Shown here: in pieces, positions 1-9,606 of the stretch
Numbering within the stretch: position 1 is the stretch's first letter
How the letters are laid out: the number at the start of each line of letters is the position of its first letter
Assembly: GCA_019413955.1 (NCBI GenBank)
Contig: DXMX01000044.1
Span: 1 to 16,259 of the forward strand
Source: Collinsella sp.
GTDB taxonomy: Bacteria > Actinomycetota > Coriobacteriia > Coriobacteriales > Coriobacteriaceae
Length of the DNA stretch: 16,259 bases
Reading direction: 5' to 3'
Notes under the pieces: model-generated
The model's input: the letters and a program-made list of their open reading frames with translations, nothing else
What the model was told of the DNA's origin: nothing
Database searches by the model: none
Made by a program: the position numbers and the translations under genes

Positions 1-87
1 ATGTGGCGAACGGTCGGGCTTCTTATTCCACTTGCCAATGCTCGGCTCATATTGGAAGAAAGCTACGCTAATGTTTGCGTGACACTC

Positions 88-195
88 CTATTTTCTCCGA
101 AGAAAGAGCCGGATAATGAAGAATAGAATTAAAAAAGGTGCCAGATATAACGCAAGTATAAAGGCTAATCCAACGAGACCTTGCAATAATGGCAT
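88..195 (-). CDS. 35-residue hydrophobic membrane peptide downstream of RiPP precursors
   Basis: This short reading frame has an excellent ribosome site: GGGAGGAG lies just before its ATG at 195-193. The product is almost wholly hydrophobic from residue 3 to 31, enough for one membrane span with a kink at Pro20. It ends in a basic tail (Arg29, Arg33, Arg34, Lys35), so the C-terminus should face the cytoplasm. It follows the second Cys-rich precursor by 78 bp on the same strand and is probably co-transcribed. I do not recognise a family. By position it could be an immunity peptide, a small subunit of an exporter encoded beyond base 1, or a membrane-active peptide in its own right. The ribosome site and composition are seen directly; the role is inference. 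On the minus strand beyond it (87-1) I see no convincing start. Confidence 0.55.
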   Translation of the reverse strand: MPLLQGLVGLAFILALYLAPFLILFFIIRLFLRRK

Positions 196-273
196 AACTC
201 CTCCCAGACACGAGATTTTGGTATTTGTTCCCATCTTATTCTGAATTGGACCAAATAGTTCCTAGCCACAAAA

Positions 274-453
274 CTACTCGTCAACTGGATCGCACCAATC
301 TGCTGGCAAAACACAGCTTGATTCTTTATCGACATAGCACCAATCCGCAACAGGGCACTCGGCGATGTCGTAAAAATTGCATATATCAACTCCAAGACAA
401 CAAGGCTCAACGGGAGGATGTTCATTTGAACCAACAGGATGGATATGCTTCAT
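274..453 (-). CDS. Cys-rich RiPP precursor peptide, copy 2 (59 aa)
   Basis: This 59-residue peptide is homologous to the neighbouring 67-residue one. It starts at ATG 453-451 behind a strong GGTGAGGAG site, 30 bp after the stop of copy 1. Residues 1-17 form a leader-like segment without cysteine, beginning MKHIHPVG. Residues 18-59 are an acidic, Cys-rich core with Cys at 18, 19, 25, 33, 39, 47 and 54. Three modules are visible: C19-LGV-D-I-C25, C33-PVA-D-W-C39 and C47-VLPA-D-W-C54. Two of them contain CX3D, the spacing cross-linked in the ranthipeptide freyrasin as I recall it. The adjacent radical SAM/SPASM enzyme is the obvious modifier. No double-glycine or other clear leader cleavage site is visible. 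The overlapping longer frame in another phase (434-165) lacks these features and is a shadow. The chemistry is inference. Confidence 0.8.
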   Translation of the reverse strand: MKHIHPVGSNEHPPVEPCCLGVDICNFYDIAECPVADWCYVDKESSCVLPADWCDPVDE

Positions 454-483
454 AACAGCTCCTCACCTTAATCCAATTAGAGA

Positions 484-687
484 CTACGTTTGATCAATGC
501 CACAGTGATCTACAACGCAGATGCTGCCGCCATCCATGTCATAGTCGCAGTAATCGTATGCACCACAGCCATCTGCTTTATCATAAACAGTACAGATGTC
601 AGTAATGCCCAAGAGGCAGTCAAAAGACATCGGCTTCACGCCTGCCTCGTCGCCACTTCCTGGATTAATCGGATGAATATGCTTCAC
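484..687 (-). CDS. Cys-rich RiPP precursor peptide, copy 1 (67 aa, GTG start)
   Basis: I place the start at GTG 687-685 because GGGAGG sits five bases upstream and the resulting N-terminus, MKHIHPINPG, matches the start of copy 2. A longer in-frame ATG at 735 would add residues that copy 2 lacks. The leader-like part is residues 1-23. The core is Asp/Gly/Tyr-rich with Cys at 24, 32, 41, 47, 57 and 62. The modules are C24-x5-D-I-C32, C41-GAY-D-Y-C47 and C57-VV-D-H-C62. The Asp of each D-x-C falls at residues 30, 45 and 60, an exact 15-residue period. Six cysteines span 39 residues, which recalls SCIFF and Clo7bot-type peptides, but the sequence is not one I recognise. It lies between the maturase and copy 2 and should share their transcript. 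Confidence 0.82.
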   Translation of the reverse strand: MKHIHPINPGSGDEAGVKPMSFDCLLGITDICTVYDKADGCGAYDYCDYDMDGGSICVVDHCGIDQT

Positions 688-856
688 GACTACCTCCCTT
701 TGAGTGCAGAAAAACCTCAATATTGTGTATAACAAACCAAGATGTCTAGTTCACCATATTTCTAGAATGGTTTCGGCGAACGTAGCAATAAGCTTCGCAG
801 ACGGTAATCAGAAGAACGAACACCTCCACAATGGTGACAGCAATGCGCTGAACCGC
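688..856 (-). other. Spacer between maturase and first precursor
   Basis: This 169-bp gap follows the maturase stop. In phase with that stop there is a short open stretch (829-746) from GTG encoding 27 residues, with a hydrophobic first third (MEVFVLLITV) and a basic end. It has no properly spaced ribosome site, so I do not call it a gene. I see no terminator hairpin with a T-run, so read-through from the maturase into the precursors is plausible. A separate promoter for the precursors cannot be excluded. Confidence 0.3.
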
Positions 857-2233
857 TTATTCCGATACAGTAGCTTCTCGTTGATTTTTCTCCTGCGAAG
901 ATGAGTGGCGGGAAATAAGGTCAAAAGCCATCTCGTAGCACATTTTTCTATATTCACATGATGCAGGGTGTAGACTCTTGGGCAAGTAGCCGTGCTCGCC
1001 TGCAGCCTCCCAGCTACAGCCCCCACCACAGAAAGACCGAGCCCAACAGTCCGTACAGTCAATTCTTTTTTCGACACCCTGACTCCAGTTTTCAATATAC
1101 CTAGTTTCGTCAATTCCGGTGACGATGTTGCCCATTTTGAATCGCATCATCCCGACAAACCTGTGACAGGGGTATACGTCCCCTTCGGGAGTCACGGAAA
1201 TAAAACGCCTGCCAGCCCCGCATCCGACAAAGGCGATCCTGTTGCTCATAATCAAATCAACTGCAGTTTTCAATGTTCTAAACAAGGGCTTTTCCCCTTG
1301 ATCAATCTGTTTGAGATATTGATCCGCCAAATCTATTAGGCCCGCCCTGATTTTGTTTAATGAGTGTTCGTCGAGTTTGATATTCTCATCGAATGAGCTC
1401 ACGGGCGAGAAGTAAATCCTTCTGAAGCCCATCTCTTTAAACTGAAGATAGTCTTCAACAAGGTTACAGTTATTATTTGTTAAGGTCGCTCTTGCGCCGA
1501 AGGGGAACGACTCGGAAAAACGACGAACGTTTTTGTCGATATCGGAGAAAGAGCCGCCTCCCGTCTTGTACGGGCGCGATGCATCGTGCTTGCATCCTGT
1601 ACCATCGAGACTAATCAGAACAGAAAACCCGTGCTCCTTGAAAGAATTCACAGCAGTGTCATTCAAAAGCGTTCCGTTGGTCGTAATAGAATAGGTAAAG
1701 TTTCTATTGGGGTATATTCTTTTTGAATAGTCGACCGTTTTCCATATCAGCGGCTCGTTAATCATGGGTTCCCCACCAAAAAAGACGATCGCAAGCGTTT
1801 CGTTTTCCGATGAACTTGCGACGAGGTAGTCGACCGCCTTGAAGGCTATCTCGTCTGTCATCAGCAGAGGAGACGTTCCATAATCTCCTTTACCGGCAAA
1901 ACAGTAACTACAACCAAGGTTGCATGCATGTGAAACGTGGAGTTCGATGGATCTAAGTTTTCGAGGCGTGTCTTTTGTTAAGAAAGTCCGCTCAGACAAT
2001 CGTTGATACTCATCAATGTCGTCTTCAAGTTCTGCTATGGTCGTTTGGTCGTAGCCTTTCGCAGCAAGTGACTTTGTTAGCAACTTCGAGTTGACCGTTC
2101 TTCCCGATGCTTCAAATATGCGAAGCGCATCTTCTGATGCTTGGTCAACCTGAAAGCAATTGCGAGTGACCTCATCGAAGCAGTAACGACGATCACTTAC
2201 TGAGAAAAAAATGCATACGTTCCTCAATTTCAT
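857..2233 (-). CDS. Radical SAM/SPASM peptide maturase
   Basis: This 458-residue enzyme has the radical SAM signature CNLGCSYC at residues 104-111 (CX3CX2C, ligating the SAM-binding 4Fe-4S cluster) and the GGEP motif at 153-156. A SPASM domain provides two auxiliary clusters. Its signature is Cys338, Gly351-x4-Cys356, then Cys393-x2-Cys396-x5-Cys402-x3-Cys406, and a final Cys at 426 or 432. Residues 1-80 precede the barrel and may form a PqqD-like leader-recognition domain; this is inferred from position. Such enzymes install thioether or other cross-links on Cys-rich peptides, and two candidate substrates lie just downstream. Length and context recall the Cys-rich peptide maturases called CcpM, but I cannot confirm the subfamily. 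An in-frame TAG lies 12 bases before the ATG, so the start is well bounded, although the ribosome site is weak. G+C is visibly lower than in nifJ or the arc genes. Confidence 0.95.
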   Translation of the reverse strand: MKLRNVCIFFSVSDRRYCFDEVTRNCFQVDQASEDALRIFEASGRTVNSKLLTKSLAAKGYDQTTIAELEDDIDEYQRLSERTFLTKDTPRKLRSIELHVSHACNLGCSYCFAGKGDYGTSPLLMTDEIAFKAVDYLVASSSENETLAIVFFGGEPMINEPLIWKTVDYSKRIYPNRNFTYSITTNGTLLNDTAVNSFKEHGFSVLISLDGTGCKHDASRPYKTGGGSFSDIDKNVRRFSESFPFGARATLTNNNCNLVEDYLQFKEMGFRRIYFSPVSSFDENIKLDEHSLNKIRAGLIDLADQYLKQIDQGEKPLFRTLKTAVDLIMSNRIAFVGCGAGRRFISVTPEGDVYPCHRFVGMMRFKMGNIVTGIDETRYIENWSQGVEKRIDCTDCWARSFCGGGCSWEAAGEHGYLPKSLHPASCEYRKMCYEMAFDLISRHSSSQEKNQREATVSE

Positions 2234-2732
2234 GCTGGACTGGCACTAACCTTGTTTATTGTTGCGCAGCTATAAAAAACCACCAGCGGGGATTCGGTGT
2301 GCGGCCCAATCGGACTCCCAAAAGGTTCTATTTGAGACTGGCAAGCTTTGTGTTGTTGGCACTTCGACAGCGCTCTTTATTCCAACATGGAGCCTCGCAG
2401 TTTGAGTCGACTTGCCTCTGGAAGGTCCGATCTTAACTTGATTTAGGATGAAAACAGATTACAGGCGCGCTCCTCTAGAAAGAAAGGAAACCAATCGCCG
2501 CCTTTCACCAGGAAAGTTTTTATAGCCCACCTCGAGCAAAATGAAAGATGCGAGAGCGATTGGGGAACAACGCGAATCTCCCCTTTTGGGTGGGAGCGAG
2601 CCTTCAGCCACCGGCGAACGACTCGCCCTGGTCAGAATCTGGAAGTGGTGCCGGGCCGCTTGGGCCTCCCCGGTGACTTCGTGGGGCTTACCTGCCTGAC
2701 GTCGAGGAGTACATCCGCAAGATTCGTTCCCT
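2234..2732. other. Gene-poor stretch with possible T-box-like relic
   Basis: I see no convincing gene here. Positions 2234-2460 are the AT-rich upstream region of the maturase and should hold its minus-strand promoter; a run of six T on the minus strand (2279-2274) follows a GC-rich patch. From about 2500 the G+C rises. On the plus strand, GAGAGC at about 2550 and GTGGTGCCGGG at 2645-2655 resemble elements of a T-box leader, with a GGCGA/TCGCC hairpin at 2612-2626. The distance between them is short for an intact T-box, and no aminoacyl-tRNA synthetase or biosynthesis gene follows. A short phase around 2697-2730 reads DVEEYIRKIR and looks like a fragment of a lost gene. The 96-residue minus-strand frame here is judged non-coding. 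Confidence 0.3.
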
Positions 2733-3206
2733 ATGCCGTTTGCTCTCACGCCCGCCTTAGTTCCAAGTCGGGCGAGCCGCCGCGCTCATGCGACCCGTGG
2801 CGGCGACACGTCGACGCCGCGCTCGCTGAGCACATCTTCGGTCGCGGGCGAGCACGAGGTCGCGCCGGCGCATCCGCTGGGACTGCTGTGCGTGCAAAAC
2901 GGCTACGTGGTGAGCGTCCCGCGCTGGATTCAGCCGAGTGAGGAAGGCGTTGAGATCGGCGCGCTGGCAACGGGGGAGGGCGGCATCACCGACGACGTCT
3001 CGGCCCGCCATGCCCATATCTGGTGCGACGATTCTGGCACATGGTTTGTCGAGGACCTGTCATCCACGAACGGCACCGTGGTGGTAAACGGGGCCACGAG
3101 CGTGTGTATTCAAGTAGAGCCCGGTCGCTCCGCCCAGCTCAACCCCGGCGACGAGCTCAAGCTCGGCGAATCCACTACCTACGCCATCCTCTTCGGTGCC
3201 CTCTAG
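2733..3206 (+). CDS. FHA-domain protein, start uncertain, probably 5'-truncated
   Basis: From the only upstream ATG the product is 157 residues. The C-terminal part, about residues 50-157, is a forkhead-associated (FHA) fold, a phosphothreonine-binding module. It shows VSARHAHIW at 89-97 (the S-x-x-H element) and LSSTNGT at 109-115 (the N-G element), then the usual terminal strands ending PGDELKLG. The Gly-Arg that normally opens the FHA signature is replaced (EIGAL at 74-78). Residues 1-48 are a low-complexity Arg/Ser/Thr/Ala stretch that could be a linker or translated non-coding DNA. There is no ribosome site before ATG 2733, and an in-frame TGA lies 36 bases upstream. It probably lost its 5' part or uses an unrecognised start. 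The neighbours give no functional clue. Confidence 0.6.
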   Translation: MPFALTPALVPSRASRRAHATRGGDTSTPRSLSTSSVAGEHEVAPAHPLGLLCVQNGYVVSVPRWIQPSEEGVEIGALATGEGGITDDVSARHAHIWCDDSGTWFVEDLSSTNGTVVVNGATSVCIQVEPGRSAQLNPGDELKLGESTTYAILFGAL

Positions 3207-3237
3207 CCGGCAGATAGGGACGCTCCTTTTCTGCCGG
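3207..3237. repeat. REP-like hairpin after the FHA gene
   Basis: A perfect 8-bp inverted repeat, CCGGCAGA/TCTGCCGG, encloses AGGGACGCTCCTT and begins at the base after the FHA stop codon. A related unit, TTGGGGACACTCCTT, follows at 3241-3255. Both resemble the GGGGACGTTCTT core of the repeats at 16045-16209. Family membership is inferred from this shared core. The hairpin might also help end transcription. Confidence 0.5.
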
Positions 3238-3656
3238 CACTTGGGGACACTCCTTGGCGCGTCAGAGCCGATTGCCCGGGAACACAGGGACCATTTGGCC
3301 CTTGGCGGTCAGTCGAGGTAAACCTTTACCGCCCGCCTATATTTGCCGCTATTACACTTGACGGCGGGGTACAATAAACCCGCATGCGGATTTTCGTTGC
3401 GGGCGCCTCCCATCGCCGGGGCGTGCCCGGGAGCATCCGGCATGCGGCCTTTGCGGCGCTCGGTCATGTGCAAGACGGGTAGCTGGGCCTGTGGAGCGCG
3501 TGCAGCCCTCCTCGCCTCGGCATGCCTTCTCTCCACGCCATGTACCTGCTGCCAAGTCCGCCTGCCAGATGATTGGAAGCAACAGCGAAAATCCCATCAC
3601 GCCAACATCCCGGCGATCGCCGGGGCCTGTATACCTATATGAGAGGAGAGGGGTAT
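3238..3656 (+). other. Upstream region and leader of nifJ
   Basis: No gene is supported in these 419 bases. TACAAT at 3370-3375 is a plausible -10 element and TTGACG at 3358-3363 looks like a -35, but they are only six bases apart and cannot belong to one standard promoter. The following roughly 280 bases are GC-rich leader with several short frames that lack ribosome sites. The strong nifJ ribosome site (GGAGAGGGG) lies at 3645-3653. Confidence 0.35.
3609..3624. promoter_or_regulatory. 16-bp perfect palindrome upstream of nifJ
   Basis: CCCGGCGATCGCCGGG is fully self-complementary and sits 32 bp before the nifJ start codon, just ahead of its ribosome site. It could be a protein-binding site or a small RNA hairpin in the nifJ leader. 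In GC-rich DNA a chance palindrome of this length is unlikely but possible. Confidence 0.35.
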
Positions 3657-7196
<3,540 letters not shown>

Positions 7197-7206
7197 GTCT
7201 CCCACC

Positions 7207-7331
7207 GCAGGATCTGAGGGCTGACCTTCGCGGACGTCCTCGGACATGAAAGAACCCCCGCTGCGCACTACGTGCGGCGGGGGCTCTTTCGTCCTGCGGA
7301 ATGTCCGCGAAGGTCAGCCCTCAGATCCTGC
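7207..7331. terminator. 125-bp nested palindrome with inner terminator after nifJ
   Basis: The outer arms, 7207-7237 and 7301-7331, are 31-bp inverted copies with one G-U type difference. Inside them, 7248-7261 pairs with 7277-7290 (GAAAGAACCCCCGC against GCGGGGGCTCTTTC, one mismatch), capped by CGCAC-TAC-GTGCG. The inner hairpin, a GC core flanked by A and T tracts, is a good intrinsic terminator and could work in both directions. The outer arms are far longer than termination needs. Confidence 0.75.
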
Positions 7332-7850
7332 TACGACTACGTCCTCGGATTGTGGGGCTGAATGAAGGACGTGGTTGCGGGGCCTTTTGTCCCCTTCGCT
7401 GTTTCGCGGCTTTGCCGCGAAACCTCGCGCCACCTTGGGGATGGATGGGGGACTTGGCTGTTGCCGCCTTTTCGGAGCGCTTCTTTATTCCTTTTGCTGG
7501 ATGAAAAGCCCCTTGTTTTTGCAGTGGTGCATACTTGACTTATAAGTGCATAGAATCTCGCATAGCGCGAGTAAGATATTGCGCTGTCCATTTTGTGTTT
7601 AGCAGAGATGTAGTTTGCATAATCCGACATAATCCTCGCTGCATTTAAATAAAGTTGCACGTAAATGGCGTAGATATATCTGAGCTGGGGTTCTGTACGC
7701 TGAGCGGATAAAAACGACCGTTCACCGTTCCGCTATTTTCAAAATGAATAAAATGAGCGATAAAGAGAATATAAACCTTAATAAACTCGCGTATCGCACG
7801 GACGCGGGTTATTAATGGGTTGTAGGCCTTTTACAGAAAGGATTCCAGCA
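7332..7850 (+). other. Intergenic and promoter region of arcC1
   Basis: These 519 bases hold no supported gene. A perfect 10-bp hairpin (GTTTCGCGGC, loop TTT) lies at 7401-7423 without a T-run. The sequence becomes AT-rich from about 7490. Two promoter-like pairs can be proposed: TTGCAG-16-TATAAG (7519-7546) and TTTTCA-17-GATAAA (7736-7764). The second is nearer the gene and overlaps AATGAATAAAATGAG, which recalls one half of an ARG box, but the second half is poor. ACTTATAAGT at 7539-7548 is a perfect 10-bp palindrome. None of the ATTGA-N9-TCAAT sites of the divergent arc promoter occurs here. Confidence 0.35.
7784..7810 (+). promoter_or_regulatory. Leader hairpin upstream of arcC1
   Basis: AACTCGCGT pairs with ACGCGGGTT across a 9-base loop, giving a 9-bp stem with one G-U pair. 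It lies 40 bp before the arcC1 start and about 20 bp after the nearest promoter-like pair. There is no T-run after it, so it is not a terminator. It may stabilise the leader or bind a protein. Confidence 0.35.
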
Positions 7851-8813
7851 ATGTCTAAGCCTCTTGGCAAGCCCGATCGTATTGTCGTCGCCCTCGGCGG
7901 CAACGCCCTCGGCAACAACCCCGTCGAGCAGATCGAGGCCGTGAGCAACACCGCCCACGCTCTCCTTGGTCTTATCGAGCAGGGCAACGAGATCATCATC
8001 ACCCACGGCAACGGCCCGCAGGTCGGCATGATCCAGAACGCCTTCGCCGCCGCCCACGACGCCATCGGTACCCCCGAGATGCCGCTGCCCGAGTGCGGCG
8101 CCATGTCCCAGGGCTACATTGGTTATCACCTGCAGCAGGGCATTGGCCGCGAGATGCACAAGCGCTACAAGCGCTGGCACGCCGCCACCGTCGTCACCCA
8201 GATCGAGTGCGACCCGGATGATCCCGCGTTCAAGAACCCGACTAAGCCGATCGGCCCCTTCTACACCGAGGAGCAGGCCAAGGAGTTCATGGCCGAGGAT
8301 CCCTCCAAGGTCTTCGTCGAGGATTCCGGCCGCGGCTGGCGTCGCGTCGTCGCTTCCCCCGATCCCAAGAAGATCGTCGAGGCTGACTCCATCCTCAACC
8401 TGCTCGACAACGAGTTCATCGTCATCGCCTGCGGTGGCGGCGGCATCCCTGTCGTCCGCGACTACGAGAACAAGGGCTGCTACAAGGGCGTTCCCGCCGT
8501 CATCGACAAGGATCTGGGCGGCGAGCTGCTGGCCGAGGACTGCGACGCCGACGTCCTGTTCCTGCTGACCGCCGTCGAGCACGTCGCCATCAACTTCGGC
8601 AAGCCCAACCAGGAGGAGCTCGAGGACCTCACCGCCGACGAGGCCGAGCGCCTGGCCGACGAGGGCCAGTTCGGCAAGGGCTCCATGGAGCCCAAGGTCC
8701 GCGCCGCCATCAAGTTCGCCCGTTCCCGCAAGGGCCGCACCTGCATCATCGGCGCCCTGGACAAGGCCGCCGAGACCATGGCTGGCCTCTCCGGTACCCG
8801 CATCCACGAGTAG
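7851..8813 (+). CDS. arcC: Carbamate kinase, orphan copy
   Basis: The enzyme transfers phosphate from carbamoyl phosphate to ADP, yielding ATP, CO2 and ammonia, the energy-conserving step of arginine fermentation. The 320 residues match the family length. Visible motifs are ALGGNAL (14-20), HGNGPQVG (52-59), CGGGGIPV (194-201), KDL (220-222) and GSMEPKV (277-283). ATG 7851 follows AGAAAGGA at a good spacing; the in-frame ATG 36 bases upstream adds unconserved residues. Unlike the second copy, it stands alone, convergent with the XRE regulator. From codon 7 through the stop and terminator it appears identical to the copy at 14974-15936, while codons 1-6 differ at most positions (MSKPLG here, MSKPYG there). 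It may supply a basal level of the enzyme under separate control, which is inference. Confidence 0.97.
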   Translation: MSKPLGKPDRIVVALGGNALGNNPVEQIEAVSNTAHALLGLIEQGNEIIITHGNGPQVGMIQNAFAAAHDAIGTPEMPLPECGAMSQGYIGYHLQQGIGREMHKRYKRWHAATVVTQIECDPDDPAFKNPTKPIGPFYTEEQAKEFMAEDPSKVFVEDSGRGWRRVVASPDPKKIVEADSILNLLDNEFIVIACGGGGIPVVRDYENKGCYKGVPAVIDKDLGGELLAEDCDADVLFLLTAVEHVAINFGKPNQEELEDLTADEAERLADEGQFGKGSMEPKVRAAIKFARSRKGRTCIIGALDKAAETMAGLSGTRIHE

Positions 8814-8917
8814 TCTCTACTCCGTTGCCTCTCCCGTGGGCGCCAGGCAAAGCGCCCACAGACTAGCCTCTCTTCATGAGCCCCGCGGTCCGCTCCGGCT
8901 GCGGGGCTTTTGCTGTT
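7869..8917 (+). repeat. 1049-bp direct repeat, left copy (arcC1 plus terminator)
   Basis: Starting at codon 7 of arcC1 and ending within the tail after its terminator, this block matches 14992-16040 at a constant offset of 7123 bp. I found no mismatch by eye. The first differing bases are 7868 (C against A) and 8918 (T against C). The sharp borders and lack of synonymous drift point to recent duplication or gene conversion. Confidence 0.93.
8836..8911 (+). terminator. Tandem hairpins ending arcC1
   Basis: A perfect 8-bp hairpin, GTGGGCGC/GCGCCCAC (8836-8859), is followed by GCCCCGC/GCGGGGC (8880-8907) and TTTT. The second is a typical intrinsic terminator. The same pair follows the second arcC copy. 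Confidence 0.85.
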
Positions 8918-8954
8918 TGAGATGTGTGCAGGGGGTAAACAAGAGCAAATTTGG

Positions 8955-9605
8955 TTAGATGCTCAGATCATGGGATGCCTGAAACCAGACGATGACTCCC
9001 AGAATCCTAATTCGGCGTTTGTCCAGCACGATATCCGGTTCCGCTGTGCGATAGGAGTGGGATGAGAGCATCACGGTGTTTGTGCCGGTGCTATAACGCC
9101 GTATGACGATTCTCGAATTATCGGCCAAAGCGAGGACGGAGCATCCGTTCCAGGGTTTCAGACTGGGATCCACGAGGAGATGAGATCCAATCGGATAGCA
9201 TTTGGACATGGCGGACGTATCCATTTGAACAAAGAAGCACCCGCGATGTTTCTTGAATACGGATGAGGGAAGCGCGGTTGTTCCGGTTTGTTTAAGTCCC
9301 GTTCTGCCTCCATTCATCTGGATTTTAAATACATCGCAAAGGGAATCAGTAGTAACTTCTCTGGATTCCCCCTTTCGCTCCTCGTGGTCGAGCTTTGCGG
9401 CAAGCCCTGCGGTTTCAGATGTGAGGTCGTCGAGCTGCAGGTTAAATTTCGATACTATCTTGAATAACGTTGAGCGGCGGATTGCATAGCGGTCCTTTTC
9501 CCAGCGGCATACCGTTTCTTTGGAGACGCCGATGACTGCTGCGAACTCCTCCTGCGTTAGCTGGTCGCGCTTGCGAAGCGCCTTTATGTTTTGACCCGTT
9601 CCCAT
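8955..9605 (-). CDS. XRE-family regulator with S24-like C-terminal domain
   Basis: The 216-residue product begins with an XRE helix-turn-helix (about 6-60; LTQEEFAAVIGVSKETVCRWE is its core). A 60-residue linker leads to a LexA/CI-type S24 fold (about 122-208; FFVQMDTSAMSKCYPIGS, then VDPSLKPWNG). The Ser of the GDSM-like motif is kept (Ser131), but the Lys expected in the VKR motif is Arg (RIVIRRY, 165-171). Self-cleavage is therefore doubtful and the domain may serve in dimerisation or sensing. ATG 9605-9603 starts one base after the arcA1 TAA with no ribosome site of its own, so translation is probably coupled to arcA1. The 48-base longer frame inside arcA1 is less likely. By position it should control the arc genes, perhaps through the palindromes at 10962-11016. 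Inducer and sign of regulation are unknown. Confidence 0.88.
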   Translation of the reverse strand: MGTGQNIKALRKRDQLTQEEFAAVIGVSKETVCRWEKDRYAIRRSTLFKIVSKFNLQLDDLTSETAGLAAKLDHEERKGESREVTTDSLCDVFKIQMNGGRTGLKQTGTTALPSSVFKKHRGCFFVQMDTSAMSKCYPIGSHLLVDPSLKPWNGCSVLALADNSRIVIRRYSTGTNTVMLSSHSYRTAEPDIVLDKRRIRILGVIVWFQASHDLSI

Positions 9606-9606
9606 G

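Noticed and set aside
1..126. Plus-strand frame from ATG at base 1
   Set aside because: It is truncated by the window edge and overlaps the small membrane peptide on the opposite strand. It shows no recognisable domain, and its opening is too short to judge.
165..434. 89-residue minus-strand frame overlapping the second precursor
   Set aside because: It is in a different phase from the Cys-rich frame, has no ribosome site and lacks similarity to the first precursor, whereas the 453-274 frame has all three supports.
484..687. Calling the precursors SCIFF or subtilosin-type sactipeptides outright
   Set aside because: Six cysteines in about 40 residues is similar, but the Asp-x-Cys modules and leader do not match what I remember of those families, so only a broad ranthipeptide-like hypothesis is offered.
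746..829. 27-codon hydrophobic frame between maturase and precursors
   Set aside because: No properly spaced ribosome site and no relation to neighbours; kept only as a note.
2459..2749. 96-residue minus-strand frame
   Set aside because: It runs antisense to structured, probably non-coding sequence, has no ribosome site and an Arg/Pro/Gly-rich random composition.
3343..3642. 99-residue plus-strand frame in the nifJ leader
   Set aside because: No ribosome site and no domain; it runs into the nifJ leader and looks like chance in GC-rich DNA.
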